DNA of 64,000 nucleotides from Paramacrobiotus metropolitanus (lineage: Eukaryota; Tardigrada; Eutardigrada; Parachela; Macrobiotidae): NCBI RefSeq assembly GCF_019649055.1, contig NW_026570227.1, positions 186,001 through 250,000 on the forward strand, in the 5' to 3' direction. Below the pieces are notes generated by a model. It was not told the DNA's origin. It worked only from the letters and a program-made list of their open reading frames with translations, and searched no databases. Positions 57,601 through 64,000 of the stretch are shown in pieces (positions within the stretch are counted from its first letter, which is position 1; each line of letters starts with the position of its first letter). The position numbers and the translations under genes were made by a program.

Positions 57601-58715
57601 ATGTCCTTCCAGATCGTGTCCGACACTTTGTACCCGATTAACACCGCCCCTAAACCACGAAAACGTCAACGTTAATACTCCTATTACTTATTTGGCAGTT
57701 TAACGTATTTTGCATTATTTTCATTGGTTCGTTCACAAAACAGAAAAACGCCTGCGCTGGTAAACACCAATTAAATCATTTCAGACATTTTTAAATTAAA
57801 TTTCAGCCGTAAAAATACTCTGCCAATAAAAAAACATATTAAAATATTTTAAAAATATTCAGTCAAAAAGAAACGTTAAAATTATACTTACACTAATATT
57901 CAGCTGAACGCTACGGTAATGGAAAAACACATTGCCAACTCGACAATTAGTACTGATACTGACATTTTTACAAAATATAATAACATATTAATTTTATACC
58001 AATCAAAAAGCGAATAAAATAAAAAAATGCCTAAAAAAAGCGAATAAAATTTTTAAAAAACGATTAAAAAAGCGAATAAAATTATAAATAGATTGGCCTT
58101 CGTGTTATTATGTAAACTATTGTTTGTGGGTGTCCACCTGATCACCCGAACAGCGTACTAACAATTAACTGATAAAATAATCAACTATAAATGAATCATG
58201 CCATTATCAAAAACTTTCGTGATAAAAATGCGCTGCAGCAGCCACCTTCCACGCTGCGCTCATTTCATCAGCCGCAATAAAAATGATCACACACCCTGGC
58301 ATATTTTTTCACTCTAGCCCCTATCCTCGCCAGACACCTCCTTATTTTTCCAATCTACATATTTATCATCGTCACGCAGCGACCATAAAACCGCTTCCGT
58401 GCCGTGGCATAATTAATTTTTTTATGATCATTTCTTTATTGATTTGGTGTATTGTTTAGTCGTGGACTGACCGAGAGATTCGAAGATGACGGCCATGATG
58501 CAGGCCTGGCGGAGCGTGAGGACCTTGGAGCCGACGGAGGTGCCGAAGGAGTTGGCCACGTCGTTGGCGCCGACGGCGAAGGCCAGGACGAAGGCGATGA
58601 GGAAGCCCACCACCACCATCCAGATGATCTCGCCCTCCTGACTGAACGCCCGGATGTTGGACCACGGCGTCGACACCGCCACCTCCACCAGCTCCGACAC
58701 CGCCGTGGTACTCAT
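51700..58715 (-). CDS. SLC20A: Sodium-dependent phosphate cotransporter (SLC20/PiT family)
   Basis: Nine exons: 58715-58472, 57649-57482, 56741-56453, 55066-54268, 53570-53446, 53166-52975, 52593-52487, 52347-52288, 51770-51700. They join in phase to 684 residues, near the family norm. PiT proteins import inorganic phosphate with sodium at the plasma membrane. The inverted-repeat PiT signatures are present: [15 protein letters not shown] (49-63) at the N-terminus and HGGNDVCNAIGP (536-547) at the C-terminus, plus [14 protein letters not shown] and GLPISTTHC. Exon 4 encodes a 250-residue Ser/Gly-rich intracellular loop. The donor of exon 6 is AGCAG/GCAAGT, a GC-AG intron. The stop follows ILSILD. 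Paralogue number (PiT-1 or PiT-2) cannot be assigned. Long AT-rich introns contain tandem duplications. Confidence 0.93.
55090..55480. repeat. About 120-bp tandem repeat in PiT intron 3
   Basis: Three to four units sharing TTTCCTAATTCTTCCTAAAT, ATTTCTGCAGTCGGAAAA and CCGAAATATTTTCAAT. The TCTGCAGTCGAAAA word of each unit resembles the TCTACCGTCGAAAA that spans the exon-4 splice acceptor at 55066, so the array may have grown from the exon border. Confidence 0.7.
56880..57255. repeat. Two-copy tandem duplication in PiT intron 2
   Basis: About 56880-57065 and 57080-57255 share TTACCTTTTCTGAACTGAAA, TAAATCCAAGAAAA, TGAAAAT.TATCATTTAAA and CTTTTCTCGAATTTATAA with few differences. Confidence 0.8.
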
Positions 58716-61700
58716 TCTCCCGGATATATTTGTATGTACCTCAGTTAAAACCCGATAAAATCAACCCGACAACCTGCAACAGAACATTCTAGGTATTTTC
58801 TCCCAGTCGTTTTGTATTTTCATTTTTTTCTAATATCGGTATATTTAAATATTTTCTGTTATAGGATTAATTATGTATTTTTTCCCGTTAAAACAGTTTA
58901 TTACCTCTAACTATAAGTAATTTTATTTTTTTACCAAATTAACTAATTATCAAATTTTAATAAACAATTTTTCTATTAATTTTTTTAGCAAAAATTTCCC
59001 GCGTCAGCACAGCCGCTTCCTGTGCGGTACGAACAAGAGTACGCATTTCTGTACGTCAGTTAAAATCCGCTAAAATCAACCCAACAACATGCAATTTAAA
59101 TCGCCGCTCAGCTTATTTCCTGTGAGGAATTGTTTTAAATTACTTTTTTTAATTTTTATAATTTTGTTCTAATTAATACGCAAATTTCTAACTGAACTCC
59201 TTAAAGGGATCTTGACTGTCCAACGGTCCCGGCTTTCGCAATGTTAAATTCGGTATTCTACACACTAGTGTCAACATTTCCCTTTCAAAACGCTGTATAC
59301 AACATATTTATTAGGCTGCACAATGGTTTAATGGCGCATTTTATGTCTCACTCATACTGCCTTGGCTGCCATATTACCAGCACTAAACCGACCGCTTCCC
59401 AGACATTCCGGAATTTTTTTACCCGTATTATTAGTAATTTCTGGTCATAATTTGAGTCATAACACACACGGTAATGTCGATAACCAACAGGTTTCTGGCG
59501 CGGGCCCACAGCCATAATTATGCACACTATCAATGGCCATCTCCATGCGCTCAAAAAACACCCACTTTGCACCTGACAACCCATCCACTCATTCATACTG
59601 TCAGCGATTTCCCGTAATTCCCCGGCCTCGCTTTTCTACACGCCACTCGACGTCCGTGTCTCAAAGTCCAAACGAGTGAAATAAAGATACCGGTACGGAT
59701 CGATAATTACCATTTATCATGCTAATAAATTCACAAACCAGTTAAATTTTCTAAAAGATTTTCCTAAATTCTAAACAAGAAGAATTTTACTGTATTTTAA
59801 TTTCTCAAATAAATAAAAAATACCCAGCGCTGTAATTCATATCCTGCAGACTTTACACTGCCGTTCAGTCATTAAAGCAAAGCATTACGAATAATTTCAT
59901 GAGATAAATATTTCCAGGATTATTTTAGAATTATTTTTCAACCATGACTAATGCAGAAAAAATTTGAATAATATTAATAAATAATTTTCGGCGAAATTCT
60001 GAGCATCTGGCCGTGTTACGGCATTTTAGGCTATTTATAGTTGCGACACATTTGCATGCTGCGCATATATTCAGCTGTTTCTTAATGGGTTGTTTACCAA
60101 CCGCCACTCTGGCAAAACTGCCGGTATTAACATTCGCATTTCGAATATTCTCCGCAAACATCGCAATCGCTGTATTTCTAAACTGTAAAATTATTACCAA
60201 CAAAATGCAACAAATTACTATTAGCCATCGAAAACAAATACAAGTATTTTGAAACAATTGTTCAAAAATCGATATCCCAGCTCCAAAAAATATTCCCAAA
60301 AACCACAAAATCAAGGGCAGTAAAATTAAATTATACAAAAAATCATTATAAAATATTTTAAAAAACGAACTGAATATTAATGGAAAAAATTATAAAAATG
60401 GTTGATAATCTGTACGAATATTTAAAAAGCTTATTGGAAAAATTATAAAAATGACTGGGAAGTAATATTTAAAAAAAGCAAAATTCGTAATGAATCAAGA
60501 AAGCGGAAAACTTTTCCCAGAATATCAGGGAAAGAAAGCCGTTCAGCGTGCCAAGTCATTCCGCTCCCGTCAATTATGTAATGGGAAGGGAAATCAGATA
60601 AAAACGGCAGCCGACACTGCCGACTGACTGACTGGGCAGTGAAGGGCGCGCACAATGCCCGGGAAGCCGCTTCCTGATACAGGCTATCGCTCCCTCAAGT
60701 TCAATTCCACCCATCAATCGGGCGATCGATAAAAGTATCCAGCGCCGACCACCGAAGCAAGGGCCGCCAACAGAACAATCTTGTCACAACATTGTCACGA
60801 CACAATATGGATTCTATGTCAACCAACCCGGCCAAGCATCGCTGCTTGCATCAACATTCCGACACACACCCAAACACAACCCAACACATTTTCGATTTTT
60901 CCCAAAAATAAATTTCCATTTTTCAGTTTCACATTATTAATTTGTTTTCATCAGCACAATCATCTCTGCACGCACAGTAAATTAATAAAATTAATTAAAA
61001 AAGTTTCCGGTAGACGCGAAAACCAGAACAACGACCCACCAAACCAACAAAGAATGCCTGGTAAATATTTACGAAAATAATATTTTCAATTTTTATTTCG
61101 GTTATTCCATTTCCGTAGCGCATTGACGCAACAAACGAAGGTTAACTGATTTTTTACTGATTTAATTCCACTGCAAAGTGCAGTTTGTATTCTTGCGCAA
61201 TAATTTATTTATTTCTATCATTATTCAAAATTAAATAATTGTTTTAATTTTTAATAGAAGTATCTATAATTAATTCACACTCTTTTAATTTTCCACATTA
61301 TTTACAATTTATAGAACAACTGTTTTACAAGCAGCTCTACTTATTTGCGAGATCAACAACGACGTTTTTTTAATCTTTGTACCTGCTAATAAAAATGTTG
61401 CAGTTGCAGAATAAAATACGCGAATAAATCCAATGACGGGGAAATAAAACGGGGCCGTTGACGTGGAATGAGATGATTATCTACAAGAATCCGATCGCAC
61501 TGGCCCGGATATATGGGATGTATCGCGGGCTGGGCTGGTGCGACGAGAGATTTACACTGTTCCGCACTGATCCCTTCCTTGAGCAACATTCTCAACGCAG
61601 AACCACCCGCGTCATCTGCACGGCGCCACTGCCATGCCCGGGGATTACTCCGCTCAACTGTAATCACCAAGAAATGATTTTTGACGATTTTTAATTTTAT

Positions 61701-63017
61701 TTCTTAAATATTCTGTATCCATTTTCGCATAAGACAGCTTGTCAGTAATAAATATATTTTAATTTTATATGCGTTATCTGGACGACGGAATTTATTTTTT
61801 TAAAACCAGGAAGAAATATTTCGCTGAATTCAACAGGAAAAAATTGGCAGAAAAGTCTAATTTAAAAAATAAAATTTTTGTCTTTTTATTTTCGCACTGC
61901 ACAATTTATGAATTTTCAATATAATTTTTTCACGTTCATTTCTACAAATATTTTCAAGATTTTTTGTGCAAACCGATTTATTAATATTATTAAAGCTACT
62001 GGCCTAAATAAATAATTTAATTTGGGAAGAAATTTAAAACGATTGAAGTGAAACGAGAATCACAAAAATTACGCGTCTGCCAAAAACACGTTGAAACACG
62101 TTTTCTACCTGTTTCCTCTACCTCTTCGTCTCGCGTCGCCACGGACACAGATTCCACAAATCAAGCAGAAAAACCGCGATAATAACCGGAAAACTGATCA
62201 GAGAACAGCGGCATCGTGGCGGAGAAACCCGAGGAACTATGAGCAGAAGCGGAAAAAGTCGAGGAAATCAAGCACTGCCGCGAACTGCGAACAGCTGCAA
62301 CAACAACACCGCAACCGAGTAATCGTAACACGGCGCAGCGATTAATTGGCGCGCGCGGGGCTAATCCGAAAAGTATTTCCGAAAGGGATGCGGGTTAGGC
62401 CCGATGGCAGCAAATGTCTCGAGACAACTTGGCCCGTTGCAAAGAAAAACTCGGAGAAATGCCAAAGACGCTGGATGAATATGTTGCGCCAGCCAGCCGG
62501 GATAATTTTAGACGACTGGCAGAGAAAAGGTTTATGAGAGACGCAGAACGGCCTTGACAAGACATTCATCGCGCTGCACTGACTCGAAAACAACGGCGCA
62601 CATGGTGAAAATCCCTGCAAGACAGCTATTTAAGAAAGCGCTGAACAGGGAAAGTATCCATCATGCGGGAAATATCAAACAGAGTGGTACAGCGCGCTTC
62701 CCTGTACGCGCCGGTTTCGCAACAAATCGCAGCCAGACAGAGGCGGGGTCAGCGCTCTGCAGCGGTATCACGAGCTATCTGCGTGCACCCCAACAAAACA
62801 GTTACACCATGTGTCCACCCTAAATGCTATGCCTCGTGGCACCACTCTCCGCAATATCGCTTAACCTGATTATTCGTGAAAACTTTGGCCTGTTTTATCC
62901 ATCGTGTTGATCCCGGGATTTTGGCCGTTTATCCTCATGCTCACTTCATCGATCGTGAGTTTTAATCGTTTTTTCGGGTAGTCGATTTTCTGCGCTACTG
63001 GTTGTGGCCGATTTCCC
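58716..63017. other. Intergenic region upstream of PiT; no supported gene
   Basis: AT-rich to about 60.5 kb. A short duplication is present: CAGTTAAAACCCGATAAAAT near 58742 recurs as CAGTTAAAATCCGCTAAAAT near 59059, both followed by CAACCCxACAACxTGCAA. GC content rises at 61.45-61.65 and 62.1-62.8 kb, where overlapping frames of 60-94 codons exist on both strands without domains or convincing splice sites. These could be 5' UTR exons of either flanking gene. Confidence 0.45.
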
Positions 63018-63272
63018 ATGCGGACGAAGAAGCGCAAGAACGCAGCGGAGCCTGACGAGGGGTCCGCTGCGACGGTTTCACCGCAGACGCCTGCGTTCTC
63101 CGCGAAGAAATCGCGGCACGCTGTGGACCGTTCCGACCAGGATTCTTCCCGTATGGAGAGAGATCATGCTGCCTTAGAAAGCAGTGATCAGGCCGCGAAG
63201 ATTCCGCTGGCGGTGGAAGATTTCGCGGACGATGACGGTGTCAAGTTGTTCCTCGTGCAGATTCCGCCCGGT
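63018..63272 (+). CDS. First exon of an unidentified, probably nuclear, protein
   Basis: 85 codons from ATG to a GTAAGT donor, phase 0. The start MRTKKRKN contains a classical nuclear localisation-like cluster. Then comes a Ser/Asp/Glu-rich, probably disordered stretch and a hydrophobic strand VKLFLVQIPPG at the exon end. That last motif is faintly like the N-terminal strand of RNA polymerase I subunit RPA34-type proteins (an acidic stretch then a LFLV-P pattern), but the match is too short to name. The rest of the gene lies beyond the window. Confidence 0.55.
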
Positions 63273-64000
63273 GTAAGTTAGCAGGAAATTACATTTATTT
63301 TGCAGTTTGATTTTTTACGACGCACTAATTTGTTGTCGATGATTAGATTTATTGTTGATTGAGTAGGTAATTTATTGGGAATCTTACATAAATTTCTCAG
63401 GATTTTTCGCGGCCGAAAATAAAACCGAGAAAGCGTTGGAATTTGTTAATTTCGTACTGGTTCCGGTTTCGGTTTTTTTTTATGATTTTTGCGATTATTT
63501 TAGCAGTTTTTATTTTGCTGATGTTTATGCATAATTTTATTTTTGTACGGTTTTTTCCTGCTGATCGAATATTACTATAACCATGAACGCCAGTCCGGAA
63601 AATTTTATTTGTACGAAATTCGAATTCCGACTATTCATCTTCGTTTTTAGCAGAAAACCACTTTCATGTTGTCGCACACCTTATTTCTCATTTTTATTAC
63701 TTCAAATTTCTGTTTTTAGTGTAAGTGCTTTTAAAAAAAATTAAGGCGATAAATTTTTCAAATCGCTCAATTTCACGGATAGATTGAAGGCGAATTCATT
63801 GCGCTAAGCAAGCCGAGATGGCAGTGAAGCCACTACACTACATTACTGTTAAATTCTGTATTACAGTTCACACGGGTTTTCTGAAAACCTACTGCACTGC
63901 TCATTACAAGTGTTGTAAAATTACTCAATATACGAAAGCCTCCGACATGACACTGTTGACAGTAATTATGGTGTCTTTTTTTACTGACAAGCTGCGTTTT
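63273..64000. other. Intron of the gene starting at 63018; no exon seen
   Basis: AT-rich sequence after the GTAAGT donor. No acceptor followed by a credible coding frame was found before the window ends. Confidence 0.5.

Noticed and set aside
61386-61694. Overlapping ORFs of 78-94 codons on both strands
   Set aside because: No domain, no convincing splice sites; GC-rich island may be a 5' UTR or promoter region.
62091-62869. Cluster of 60-92 codon ORFs on both strands
   Set aside because: Frames overlap on both strands, lack motifs and do not join into a longer gene.

Overview
This is eukaryotic genomic DNA, most likely from an invertebrate animal. Genes are split by short to medium introns with GT-AG borders, and the introns and intergenic DNA are AT-rich and carry many transposon fossils and minisatellites. 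Two conserved metazoan genes could be assembled exon by exon with consistent phases: an inositol polyphosphate 5-phosphatase of the INPP5A type (15 exons, + strand) and a sodium/phosphate cotransporter of the SLC20/PiT type (9 exons, - strand), in convergent orientation. A lineage-specific F-box gene at 10.9-14.1 kb has an architecture I recall from tardigrade genomes (Hypsibius, Ramazzottius), so a eutardigrade is my best guess. This rests on remembered family resemblance, not on a search.

Layout. 1-10.9 kb is repeat-rich: a MITE with terminal inverted repeats, a trypsin-inhibitor-like (TIL) exon interrupted by a non-LTR retrotransposon, a large TTAA-flanked fold-back element, a fragment of another retroelement carrying a nuclease-like domain, and a 5'-incomplete class A GPCR. 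10.9-14.1 kb holds the F-box gene. 14.1-22.4 kb is gene-poor, with a stem-loop repeat family present at three sites and a tRNA-like sequence with a Pol III-type terminator. 22.4-29.4 kb is a cluster of a coiled-coil plus P-loop NTPase family that I do not recognise: one intact intronless copy, one intact copy with an intron, one copy broken by a small deletion, one internal fragment, and a decayed copy at 15.6 kb. 30.5-34.9 kb is a BTB-BACK-Kelch gene (- strand). 36.7-38.5 kb is a secreted Cys-core, Thr-rich protein gene. 40.6-49.0 kb is the INPP5A gene and 51.7-58.7 kb the PiT gene. 63.0 kb begins another gene that runs off the window.

The most promising undescribed system is the P-loop cluster. 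Its proteins have a candidate N-myristoylation start, about 85 residues of charged coiled coil, a textbook Walker A motif, a candidate DxxG switch and long invariant blocks. Copies 2 and 3 differ only silently across a 25-codon block, which indicates purifying selection. A TATA-containing core promoter is shared between copies and is also found duplicated away from any complete gene. Function is unknown; a membrane-anchored GTPase-like NTPase is an inference.

All exon borders were placed by eye from splice signals, phase continuity and family knowledge. No alignment or gene finder was run.
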